64,000 nt of DNA. It comes from Anas platyrhynchos. Lineage: Eukaryota > Chordata > Aves > Anseriformes > Anatidae. The DNA is taken from NCBI RefSeq assembly GCF_047663525.1, contig NC_092602.1, positions 8,119,501 through 8,183,500 of the forward strand, written 5' to 3'. The position numbers and the translations under genes were made by a program. Shown here piece after piece: positions 1 to 12,600 of this stretch. The notes below the pieces were generated by a model. That model made no database searches, was not told where the DNA came from, and saw only the letters and a list, made by a program, of their open reading frames with translations. The first letter of the stretch is position 1. Each line of letters opens with the position of its first letter.

Positions 1-462
1 CAAGCAAGCACCTTAAAAAAAATTAAAGCTGAAAGTGGTACTCCACTCCAGACTCAAGACATAAATTCAGATACTGATTTCTAGGAACAAAGATTTAGTG
101 AAAAAACAAGACACTAAAGTTACAACAGAGCCTACAAAATCTAGGTTAGCTTTCATACTATCAATTCAATTAGTTGAGTTAGATAGACATTCAGTTACAC
201 AGCTCTTCTATTCAAGTCATTCCTTACTGCTGATAGCAGTTGAGGAAGGAACAACAATTTTGGGGAATACATGGGAAATCACAAATATTCCCTAAGTCAC
301 TGGCACTCAAATAGATCTAAAATTGTGACTGGGCATTTGCAATTAAATATTCAAAAGATTGCAATGAAGACCAACTCCACACAATCTTATGGTTCTAGGC
401 TTTAAAAAACAAACAAAACAGCCTCCCCCCTCCCCGCCAACCACATAATACTTTGCCCTATT

Positions 463-562
463 ATAGTTAAGGCACTGGATTGAGAGAAGGAAATTCTGTG
501 TTCAATTTCTGGTTCTGCTATCAATTTCCCACAACATCATGGGCAAACCACTTAAGACTGAA
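463..562 (+). repeat. Ancient MIR/CORE-SINE-like remnant
   Basis: The segment follows the MIR order: gttaag-gcactggat, then a ttcaatttctggttctgc block, then gggcaaaccacttaa. These match the MIR consensus parts for 'gttaagagcactgga', 'gttcgaatcccggctctgc' and 'gggcaagttacttaa'. It is diverged and lacks a clear tail. The match is to a consensus remembered, not searched. Confidence 0.5.
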
Positions 563-2130
563 AGCTCACACACCATCACATTACCATGCATCAAACAAGC
601 CACACTTTAAGTCTGCACACATCTAGCAGGTGGCAAATGCAAGGTAATGTCACTTAATGTAACTCAGTATGGAATAAACTCATATTAAAATGCTTTACCT
701 TGCATTTCTTGGGGACATAAATTACTTTAGGCAAAAAGAAAAGCCTAACAATAAGTCTAAGATCCTACGTTTGACACATTTAAGCATGCATACAATCATT
801 TTTTAGTCCTTCACCTGTTTCATTCATTCACCTGTAAAATGCTGGCATCTATTCCTTTCTTGTCTATCATTAATGCTTCAATTATAAATGTTTGAAGATA
901 TTTTAATCATACCTAATATACAAGGGCCTGAGCCACAGTTGAGGGGTTTAAGCACTCCTGTAATACAAAGAAATACTACTACTCTGATTATCAAAATTTG
1001 CATGAACTGAAGTTCCTTTCTTTGCAGAGAAGTGCACTGACTCAAACAGTGGATTGCAGTCCTAGCAAAGAAGAAAAAAAATAAAGTTATCATCTATACA
1101 CTGACATGCCAATTAAAAACATAATAGAAATAAGTTAAGTGAAGTTGCAGCTTGGGGCACATTAAGTATTTCCATTTGAACTTTGAACTGGTGAGGCTGT
1201 TTTCTGTTTGGATCTATCCTCTGATCTGTGAGCAGCAGACACTTCCCAAAGTACAGAACGTAAAAAATTTGTATATAGATTAAATTCCTATCAAGAACTG
1301 AGTAATATTCCTCCAAAGCAGCAAAGAGCTCTGAAAACCCACCTCTGCTGAGATCTGCCCAACTCATTTTGGAACTAGTCTGCACCGATCTCTGTGTGGG
1401 TGCAAATCTCTCCCATTTACACTAGGATGATCTAGAACTGTAATTTCAGGATTGTTAATTTACTGCCTAATTGTTTTCCTGTTCACTAGACTGAGAATTA
1501 TGTAGCTTCCATTCAATTTATTCATGACAACTTAGTAAGCATTTTCTCTGACAACCAAAATGCACACTTAGTGTTTTAGAAGGCTTCCTTTTTTGTTCAA
1601 GGCTTTTCATTTATTTGTTTTATCAGGTCAAAATCTGTAGCGTTCAAAATTGCACATGGCCAAAATCCAACCCACTAGTAACACTGAAGTCAGGGGAGCT
1701 AAAACTAGGATGAAAACTACCTTTATTCTGGTCTTGACTTTTATGACTACTGCATGTTCTTCAAGTGCATATAGAACAATGGGGACACCAACTTCTTGCA
1801 TCTTTCAGAATACAGCCTCAATTCAACAGAAAGCTTGCTGATGGCTTGCTGCTCACTGCTTAAATACCAGCTACCCATAAAGCAGTGTGACTGCAGTTGC
1901 ATTTGCTAATCCAAATGAATTGTTATGCTGAGTGGGAAACCTGCTCTATCTTGACTTGCTTGGCAGTTTACAGGGTTGCCTTGCCATGGTCTGAATTTGT
2001 GAATTATTTTAAACTGTTTTGTTACCTTTCTGAAATGTCCTGTTTCTGCTTGCCAAATAAGCTTATCAGTACAGCAACAGCAATAGAAGCTTTGGTTTGG
2101 GGGTGGGGTGGGTGAGTGTTTTTTCTCCTC

Positions 2131-2160
2131 GTTGTTGTTTTTTGTTTGTTTGTTTGTTTT
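2131..2160 (+). repeat. TTTG-type simple repeat
   Basis: A short gttgttg stretch runs into about five TTTG units. Confidence 0.8.
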
Positions 2161-2812
2161 CTTCCTTTCCCTTTTAAATAAGGCTCACGCCTATTCCCAG
2201 GATTCTGGGAGAAGATGAATGGAGAAGAATGTGTCTTTCAGTCTCCCAACCTAAACTAATAGCAAAATGTCAAGTCCATGGCGGCAACATGCTTTCAATT
2301 TAGAAAGTGCTAGTACTGTGAAGAGAAAACCATTGATTATTCACCCTCCACTTAAAATATTCAAGAGGAAGCATTAAAATATAGCTTCTTACATGAGAGA
2401 AGCTGGTGCTTCTAAATCAGTAGAGCTTAGAATGACATTCCAAAAACTATATACTTACAAAATATTCTATGTTTTCAATGCAAAATTAACAGAGGAATGT
2501 ATCCCACAACATCTTATTTCAGTTATAGATTAGCTGCAGGGTTTGGATTAGGAGCGCCTGTACAACACAGAGTGCCATAGCAGCAGTTTGTGGCTACGTT
2601 CGCATTTAATGCAGGCATACCTCTTACAGAGGATGTAGGTCCTGGTCTGCGGTGGTCTGTCCTGTCATTGCATTAATGATGGGGAACGAATGCTATTGTT
2701 TCACAGAATACGAGAATGGTGTGGGACTTGGGTTCTTCAGAGTGGCCTCTCTAGAAATACTCAGTACCTACATAGCAGTTTGGTTTACCAAATCACTTCT
2801 TTAACCTTTTTT

Positions 2813-2970
2813 CATTAACCCTCACAACAACTATTTGGTGATGTAGAGAAAACTCTGCACAGATAGGAAATCAAGGAATAAATTCAATGAACTGTCCTAC
2901 ACGACTTTGAACATCAATAGCAGAACCATAATTTTAACTCAGAGTATTCCTAACTCCTAACCCTGTGTTG
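2813..2970 (-). repeat. Ancient MIR-like SINE remnant, reverse orientation
   Basis: The stretch begins ttaaccctcacaacaac, continues through a diverged 'acagataggaaatcaagg' part and ends with 'taactcctaaccctgtg'. This is the layout of a reverse-oriented MIR ('ctcacaacaaccc ... acagatgaggaaactgagg ... ctgactccta'). It is heavily decayed, so the call is tentative. Confidence 0.4.
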
Positions 2971-3474
2971 AGCTAATCAAACATTTATACCTGGATTTGG
3001 TACATAAAGACCTTGAAAAACTATATGGGAGGAGAGGGAAGGCCAAGAAAGGACACTATTTCTGCACAAGTGTTTGGTTTTTTTTTCAGATTAAATGGAA
3101 CCTCAAACAGCCTAGAAGCGCTGCTTCTTTGCCTTTTGTTATCAATTATTTTTCAGAAATCTACTGTTCACAGTTCCCATCTCTTATAGCAGAAACCCTT
3201 CTTGGAAAAGAAATGAGTAAGACTGGCTTTTGCAAACCTGACTAAAGGCAGATCAGGAAAGCACGACTGTAGCCAAAAAGCCCAGGTCACTGAGAGTACA
3301 GTACAATGGAGAGAGGGATTAATATCGTATTTACTGGTTCTCATTTGCTCACCTTTTGGACAGGTGGCTAAATTGCTCAAAAACCAGACAAAACGAGGGG
3401 ATGCAAAGTAACATACTAACTTCTTTAATAGAGTCCAATCCAATTAAACCAAAATCACTCTGTGAACCCCTGGG

Positions 3475-4467
3475 TTTATTCACACTAAACAAGTCAGTGG
3501 TACATAGTGTTAACCCGATAGCTGATCATGTTTATACCCTAGGTCCCCACAAGAAAAATGAGCACCAGTCAACCAGACTGCAATGGTATTTTTTCCTTTT
3601 TTTTTCCCATAAAACTATTTCTTTCATAGACTTAAAACAATCAACTAGCCAAGTTATTAATCATGGTACATCTAAAAAAAAATTAATACTAACCCTAATG
3701 TGACTGCTGCTTTAAGAGTGCTCTGTGATCGCCTTAGACCGGCTTTTTAGTAGCAATTCACTACAACAGGTCCTAAAATAATAATAATAGAGAATTAAAA
3801 ACCTGACAAGTTCAATGGTTAAAAATAATAAAACCTGTTCTGAATGGTGATTTTTCTCAGCAGTTCAGTTCTGCTGAAGCACTCACAGCCTCACAAATGG
3901 CAGAAGGGGTTCAAATTCTCTCACCTTCTTCACATTTTTGTTTGTTTGTTTTTAAAAGGACAACTGCATTGTAACCATGGGGCATTTTTCTTAATGTTAT
4001 ATTCAGTCAATAACGGGTCTGTTTTTAAAATTTACTGTGTTTTTCTGGGGTGGGTTAGGGAAGATGGGGAATAGAGAGGGAACAAAGTATAGCTCCGTGT
4101 AGCTGTAGCTCCCCGTGTGCCTTGGTCACTAGGACTGTCTCTAATTTTCAGATCAGTGCTGGCAACTTCTTTTTTATTCTAGAAAATCATGACAAAACAC
4201 CCACTGCAGCCTCTAAAGCTCCATTTGGTGTTTTAAATCATGTCTCCTATCCAAGGTCACAGTCTTCTGTAATTTATCAGCTAAGAAGCATTTTTACCCT
4301 CTCCCCAGAGAAGGTTTAAAGGTGGGGTAGAGCATGAGACAAAGAGGGAAGCTAAAATGAATTAAAAAATTCTCAGCTATAGAACCAAATTTCATTATTT
4401 CCTCTTTCATTCACAGCATCTTATCATTATAGCCAGACTGCTGCTTTGCTTTAAGGTCAAACTGATC
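3475..4467 (-). other. PATZ1: PATZ1 3' UTR (probable extent)
   Basis: No coding frame is recognised after the stop. Minus-strand AATAAA hexamers occur at 4173-4178 (about 290 nt after the stop) and 3475-3480 (about 990 nt after it). Either could end the transcript; the true end is not decidable from sequence alone. Confidence 0.5.
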
Positions 4468-4886
4468 TCATTTTCCCTCTGGCCCCATTGGTTGCTGGTC
4501 GACCTCTGGATCCACTAGGGATGACGCAAATGCTGACTGGACGATCTGAAACCCAAATGACTCCAGAAGAGACATGTTCTGTTGGGGTGAAAAGGGGGAT
4601 CCCAGAGCAGGACCAAGGTCCCCCAGTGGGCCACCGAGGGCCCTGACGTGAACTTTCTGTATGTGTTTGTTCAGATAAGACTTTGATCTGAAAAAGCTGC
4701 CACATTCAGGGCACGGGTACTTCTTCTCTCCCTCCGTCTCCATTTTGTTTTTGCTGACTGCCATGTCACACGAGAAGGACCCATTGGTGCTCTGTTTCTC
4801 AGGAGTCTTGAGGTCACTGGTGTCAGAGAGGTCTCCGTATGAATCAGAACTCTCAATCGGGTCCGAATGTGAACATTTCTGTCCTT
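4468..4886 (-). CDS. PATZ1: PATZ1 last coding exon: C-terminal finger and tail
   Basis: This exon runs from (E)GQKCSHSDPIESSDSYGDLS through the last finger (CPECGSFFRSKSYLNKHIQKVH) to the strongly conserved tail ending QQPMGPEGK and TGA at 4468-4470. The acceptor is TTTTCCATAG|AA. The tail matches human PATZ1 almost residue for residue. Confidence 0.96.
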
Positions 4887-6642
4887 CTATGGAAAAAAGA
4901 AAAGAGAGAAGTTTTCAGAACCTTATCTCCCAAAGTACATGCATTCAGACAGATGATACTGTTTACCACCCGATTCAATAACGCCTGTCATGTTAGAATG
5001 ATACACACTTAGCACTGCAACCCCGCGTATTCTGAATCCCATGAGCACGTCCTCTTTACAAACTACAGAGCTGCTATCAGAGCAAGATCCAGGTTTTTAT
5101 CATGGATTTGTTGTGATAGCGAACGTATCCATAACGTGTCTCTGGTTTTTGAATCCCCAAAGGTGTCTCACAAAGCTTATACCTCAGGCACTACAAATAC
5201 ATGGACCCGATTATGAGTTTTAACTGTAGAAATCACTCCCCACACTTCTGAAATACAGTAGATACTGTAAGCCTAGAAACCTAACAAAGTACAATAAACC
5301 ACAGGAAGATGTGAAAAAAAATGGACATATTTTACTCATTCACTCAGCACAGCAGTAGAGAGCTACTGCAGTTTCAGAGGTGCAATTCCATTTAATCCTG
5401 GAGAACTCATTTTTAAATGCTAAGTGCAACACTCTTAGAAGTGATCTTTATTATCTAAGATTATTTCATGTTTAAACACTGTAGTGTGAAACAGGAGTTT
5501 GAGACACTATTTTAAGCCATTTGGATACATATCCTGGCAAAGCCATTGGTATTTTTGGAGCATTCCCCATTCTTCTCTGGCACTATGCCAAGAAAGTTTG
5601 TCCACACTTTTTGCTCAGTGTATATGAATGAGCGTGGGAAACCCAGACATACTCCCTAAACAAGCCTCTGAATACAAATAAGCTGTATCTACTATTAACT
5701 CTAAAAGACCAAAGAACCACTTGGCACAACCCAAAAGCCAGATTTGCTCTGGACTCGGCATTATGAACCAAACAGGATATGCATGAAATCAACACAGCAC
5801 TGAGCTGGAGTAAATCTCTTGTTAAATCAGCACACCACCCAGAACCAAAGGGCTTCTGTAGTAACTCTATAAGGACTTCCAACAGGAAAAAAAAAATGAA
5901 GCTTTTCACTGATACAGACTTTCTTTAACCCATAATACTGCCTGTTCCTAGGTCAAGATGAAAGAGCATGGCTTTTCCCATCTCTAAAATTTAAGAAGCT
6001 GCCAAACATTCAAGTCCTCTCACCTGCCTATGTCATTCCCCCAGATTTGTTAAATCAGCTGTTCAAGGGCAAACATTACACACACTGATTTCGCTGCATC
6101 TCCCTCAGCTTATTTCCAGTATTTTCCTTGTCCTTCCTCCCTTCCCTTTCTCACACCCAGCCCAACAACCTACAACACAAAGTTCTGCACAGAGCAGCAA
6201 GGTGCAGAGCAGGGAGTCTCTTGCCTTTGATGCCATAGGTCCTGACGCAGTGGAACGCTGCTCCCCCATTCGGGATGGATTCCTGGTGCCTGGAGACCTG
6301 GGGAAGGGGAACACCGTGGTGGGTTTTAACATGGACCTTTAAGTAGGAGGCAGAGGAGAAACCTAAACAAGATAAAAGGAGATGAGATCCTGCCACCAGC
6401 AAAGACACACATCTGCCTTCCCTGTTCTTTATATCTTTCTCTTGTTCATATTCCCTATTACAAGTTTGCCATTAAATAATAATTTCTGAAAAAATTTTTC
6501 CCCCATTCAGCTCATCCCCAGTTTTAAATAACATACTTAAACTCGTATTTTGTCTGCAGTTAGCAAAAAAGTATTTCAAAATCAAATTTCAGTACTTCTA
6601 TTAGCGCTGATCTGTAAGCCCAAACCATGGAAATTAAAAACA

Positions 6643-6674
<32 letters not shown>

Positions 6675-9600
6675 TTACATTTGTACATGTACTTATTTAT
6701 TTATTAACTCTCACAAATAAGGACTTTTCATTTAATGTAACATTTTTAAAATAAGATTTTAATAACCTTTGCAGTTAATAATAGAAACATTTGGATCATA
6801 TATGAGGCACACGGAAGACAGTTTTAAAGACTTTCAACAACCATTTTTTAAAATGAAATTTTGACAGAATATTATCACACTTTCATGTTGGAAACATCTT
6901 GCTTTAAGAACAGAAAGCACAACACATGTTTCACAGTCACAGATACAGTTCCTGTTCTGGATAGAGAAAACCTGAGACTTATTAAACCAACGCAGCATTT
7001 GCAGTACAAGCCCTTGAAACAGCACTTTCAGGTCAATGCTTCACTTCAAAAATGAACAGATATGCTGTAACCTGTTCATCTATACTGCAATCCTACTTTT
7101 ATGGTGATATAATTGCATTTACACTCAGTGAAATAAAATAATGTATTAGGAAGAATGCAAAACCAATGCTGGCACACTTCTTGGGTGGATTTTCTGACAG
7201 CAGCTGTTAGTTTCAGGTGCTGAATTTAATAATGAATGTGGCTTTACGCTAGAATTCCTTTTGGCTAACCAAAAAAATAACCCTCTGCACAGACTTAGCT
7301 CAGAAGCCAGGACCAAAGACTATCCAGGGGTTATTAATAATTATATATACGGGACCTGCAGAGCAAGACCAAACTCCTCAGCAATTTGCTTATGGGGACA
7401 AAGGGTAGGTTGCTGAGAATGAACAGAGATGGTTGTTGTGGATCCCTGAATTGAAGACAGAAGTACAGAGAAGTAGATACAGCAAGAAAAGCACAAGCGA
7501 AGAAACCAAGAACATACTACTCTCAAATACAAGGGAGCAGAACTATTGAGGCCAAGTCATCCAGAGAAATAACATAAGACTATTCCCCTCTGAAAAAAGA
7601 CAAGACCTACCCTCACACACAAAATGCTGTACTGAATGTCTCTGGGCTGCAGGAGAATATATTCCCAAACTACCAAAAGAGAACTACCAAAATCCACTGC
7701 AGATATGGAAAGAACTGGTGTTTGTCCAGTAAAGAAAAGATGGAACAACAATGCTTCCAGTTACAAGGTACATACTTCCCTTGCTTCCTACATGTGTCTA
7801 AAACCCAAATGCATGCTGAGATGAGCCTCCTTCTAACACGTTTTAGCAACACATTAGAATCCTACTGCCAACGATTAAAAAAAGAACTGCATAAAGTTAT
7901 TCAGTGTTTTTCTGTACAACTGACACAGGAAAATCTAGAGTTGTAATCTCTGCTATACAATATTTTTTCTGAACTCTGCAATTCTATTTGTAGAATACAT
8001 TGTTTTGTATAATGAAAGCTGCCTGCAAAGTGTGTTAGCCTCCCTTCACACACTTGGCAGATGAACACTTGAGTCATCAACTTCCATCAAGCAGTACGAA
8101 TGCCAACTGCTTCATAGGAAACTGTTTGAAATGAGATTTTTTTGATTTTATCCTTTTTTTTTTTTTTCCCTAAAGCATTCAGCACTGGCTTTTTTTTTTT
8201 TTTCAGTAGGCCTTAATTATGAATAGCTGTCCTAGGTAGATGGGGGGGAGGGAGAGGGCAATTCACAGTCAATAATCCTTTGCTTTTTAAAATCTCTTTA
8301 AAAACAAAATCGGGCTAATGCAGAGGATAAAGCGTCAGTATTTTTCAGTGTAATGTATTCATTGCTTTACCCATATCTATCTCACAGCTCTGCAGAGCAG
8401 ATTTCTTCATTCCAGTGAAAACATTAAAAACATGCATACAAAGGAAATGATCTGCTTTTGATAGACAGGATCTCTCCCTTGATGTCTCAGTTAACATCTA
8501 CAAGGAGACAGACTACAGAAATAGCTGCAGAATACTCGTTTTTCAAAAATTCTGGTTTGGATTTAGCCAGAACATCTGGAGAACGCTTCCGCTTTTAATC
8601 AACTCTGTATCCACCATGAAAAAGACAAGAACTTATTTTACTGTAAAAAAATGCATCCTACTTGTGACTGGAATATTCACTCATCTCCTAACTCATTAGA
8701 TTTCTGTGAAACAAACAATGCACATTTTTGGTTTCATATTCAATGCACCAGCACATCAGCAAGGGAAAGAATAAATCAAAAATCCCATTGCACGAGCACT
8801 GTAGCCATGGCACGATCACAGCTGGAAGGACAGCACATAGCTTCTGGCTGCACCAATGCCTATGAAACAGAGGTTTCTAACTCATACATTTTCCACTGTG
8901 TTTCACGTCTCCAGCCTCTGCAATCTAAGAGATATCTCTTTCAAATAACGAACACTATCATTTGATTCTAGAACATTTTGGATTAAAAATCCCAGTGTCA
9001 TGGATCATAAATCTGTAATCAAAATTCACGGCAACGAGTTCGTAACACCATTATTTTGACAACGCCGGTCTGTAACTTCCCTTTCCTATGAATTTTAAAA
9101 GAAGGTAAATATTTAACAACTATTCAATAGCTCAGTCATGGCTTGTAAGTGCTGATGTACACTGAAATTCACAGCAACACATACGAAATACACAAACTGT
9201 AAGAATAAAGCTTACAGTTTGCTATACAACAGGTTCCCTAGCCTTCTACACCAAAGTGCCCATTTTATTTAAATTTCCACTGTATATTTAAACTTGTAAG
9301 ATATGAAAAATTCTTTTAATCATTTCATTGTTTGAATGCCAGATCTGTCTTTGTCATGTTGGCTAAATTTTGAAAGAGCTGTAGTGACATCCAGTGGTAG
9401 TTAAGTTGAAACTCAAGCTTATGAGCCCTGGAAAGGTGACAATTTCTCACATCTGAGTTTTTCTTTAGCACCATGTTCAAATGAAAGAGAGCAGGATAGC
9501 ACCTGGATCTTGAATACTGTCCTCCATGTTGTTACCACAGAAAGGATCAGGATAAGCCTAAGGGGTGTTTCAGAAGATAGGCCTTTGCCTGAAGAGGAGA

Positions 9601-12600
9601 CCAAGCTTCATTTCAAACCATCTGCCCGGAGCTTCAGAATCTGAAAGTTTTCAACCCGGATGACATTTGCACTCAAACTGATAGTATCATTTTCAGGACC
9701 TAACATGGTTCAAATACTGGAAACACCTCTCTCACAATTTAATGTCTCTCATCACTCATCACCTTCTAGTCATCTAAAAGCTCCTAAAATCCTCACATCA
9801 TTAAATACAGAAGAGCTTTATTCTCTCAAAAGATATCACCTCTCTTAAATTATAGAAGTGAACACACATTAACAAAAAGCAACTCATCAGAAAAAACAAG
9901 ATCACAAAACACAGCAGCAACCTGATCAAACACTTACTAGGTACGTGCACGGGTGTGAGCCAGCAATATACTTTGAAGTTAATTATTAATCATTCAAAAT
10001 AAAACAAAACAGACATGGGTAAGTCAAAATGATTTATTCTCCTTTCTGAAATTTGCCCAGCTTGCCTTACATCCCACATAACCTGTATCTACAACTCTCT
10101 CTCCAATTGGATGGTACCACAAACAGATGGAACATCTTCAAACCTGTATTTACACAAACAGAAGTAAAGCACACTTCTAGTGCTCTTTACCAGACATGTT
10201 TTGGAAATGTACATTAATACAAACCAATTTCTTGGGTGAAGAGAGAGAAGCAGCTTCATTCTACTACTGCACCAGGAGGTTAAGCAATATATGCACAGTA
10301 TGTAATTTTCAACTTCATGTTTATTTCAGAGATTCTTCTTCCAGACTGAATGCAGGAACTCAGTTCCAACCAGGTATAGGAAAATACAGGCATGATGAAC
10401 AGTGGCAAGGCAACATATCATGGTTATTCAATAGGCATCTGGCTATTTAGCAAATAAAATTCTCAAAATTGTCTAAAAATAATTTCCTTCAAATTTAAAG
10501 TTTTTTAAATTTTTTTCAGGAGCTATTGGCCACATAAAATGGCAAGTCCTATAGTTCCATCAGTTTGAAGGTTAAGCATTCAATAAGGAAAACAGAGAAT
10601 ATATACACTTAAATGGTATAACCTCCTCCTGTTGCAGAGTCACAAAGCCTTACAGCTTCCCTCAAGCACTTTCCCATTCCACTGAAATAAATAAATAAAT
10701 AAATAATAGTTTCCTCATTACCTCGATTACAGATAGTGCAGAAATTGCTTGGTCCTTCACTATGTTTCTTCAAATGATCTGCCATATATGCTGCCCGCAA
10801 GTACTTCCCACACACCTGGCATGGAACTTTGTCTTCATGACATGCTAGGTGTGAACGCAGTCGGTCACGAGTGGCAAAGGAAGCATTACAAGTCTGCAGG
10901 TACAACAAGAACCATGTGACTCATCAGTTCTGCTCAAAGCACTGATATTTGTCAAATTTGTATCGTGTAGAGTAAATACCTTAGACCCTGTGTATGCAAA
11001 TGACACGATACACAAGCCATTTCCCCACAAATAAACAATTCAGATCACCAACATACTGCAGAAGGTGTGATGTTACTACTTAAAAGAATTAAGGAAGCAA
11101 GAAAATAGCTCTAACATACTACAGACAGTAAAATTTAAATCAAGATAGAATTCTAAGGCTGTAGCCCCTTCATTAAGGATGAAGATACTAACACTTTGAG
11201 TAATATTCAGTAAAAGAAACAGCACAAACCAATTACTCCAGTTACAGTGAAGTCTACCATTTCACTGAGCCATTACAATCACTTTAGACCACTCAAAATG
11301 TCCTCTCTGTCACCTTCCTAAATTTTACTCTTCGATCTGAGCAATCTGACTTCAGTACAGAGGATCAAACCCTTTGGGCTAAGCAGACATAAAAGGAAGC
11401 ATCAGAGAATTGGCTGGGATGAGAGGACAAAGGACAATAAAAGCCATTCTGGTATCCACAGTAGCAGTAGAGACAAAAAGTGTGGGAGTGAAATGAGCAG
11501 ATACCAAAATAACTGAATGACACTGTGATCTGTGACAACTTACCCCTGATCAAGTTATCATATTCCACTTACTAACATGAAACAAGCTTGATCTGGTGTA
11601 CTACTTGCCCACTTCCCAGAGGCAATCCATATGACAGCTGAGGGAAGGCTCCCTCCCAGTTTTATAATCATAGCAGTCGGCAGGCACACGGGCTGTTTAT
11701 ATGGCCTGTTGTCTGTAGGTTCATGCCCAGCATGCCATGCCAATAAGCACAGAGGGTCCACACGAATAATCCAATTCAAAAAAATCCAATAATCCACACA
11801 GAGGTCTTTTAATTAAAGAATTAATTATATAACTCTGCAGAGTCAGGTGCTTGGAGATCTTTCGCAAAGCACGCACACCTCTGACTCAAATCCCTGTCAT
11901 TTATACACAGCAAACTTGTGAAAACTCTCCCTTGGGCTACTTTTGACTGGCTATTACAGCTCACCTAACTTATCTCTGCTGAGGTTGTGCATTACAGAGG
12001 AACAGCAAGGGGAACATCAAATCCTACATTAGCATACATTAGCATTTTGATGGGTGTGATTTTTAATGTTAATGACCCTTAATGAGCAAAAGGTTACTAT
12101 AGGTCAGTCTGGAGCTGGTTTTCTCCTTCTTGTTTTTTACCTTTTATCCCTTATCTTCCTCACTTCTGCTAGCTCAAGGCTACCTGTCTCTTACTTTCAG
12201 CAAAAGACTACACAAGCTACAGGCTTCCCTATTTTCTTCAAAATTTTCTTACTCTTTCCCAGCTCTTGATCTAGTGTACTACTTGCCCACTTCCCAGAGA
12301 CAATCCATATGACAGCTGAGGAAAGGCTCCCTCCCAATTTTATAATCATAGCAGTTGACAGGCACACAGGCTGTGTATATGGCCCACTACAATGGCCTGC
12401 CAGTTCTGAAAGGCTGGCTGTACCTCTAATGTGAATTAAAATAATAAACTACCAGTAATACACTGTGCGAGTTATTATACTCCAAAACCATTGCTTACAA
12501 ATGGAAGAGCAAAAACAAAAGCAAGCATATGTTAGAATGATCTGACTAAGCGGGCAACAGTGACATTCCAGACTGTACAGTGTTTGGTTTATATCACACC

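Larger units (their letters stand above)
1..3474. other. Intergenic DNA downstream of PATZ1
   Basis: AT-rich DNA with only short open frames of no recognised family. It holds two faint SINE-like remnants and a TTTG run, annotated separately. PIK3IP1, the next gene on human 22q12, was looked for and not seen, so it would lie to the left of the window. Confidence 0.6.

Noticed and set aside
1-4467. Search for PIK3IP1 (next gene on human 22q12) at the left edge
   Set aside because: No kringle or PIK3IP1-like peptide in any short frame of this region.
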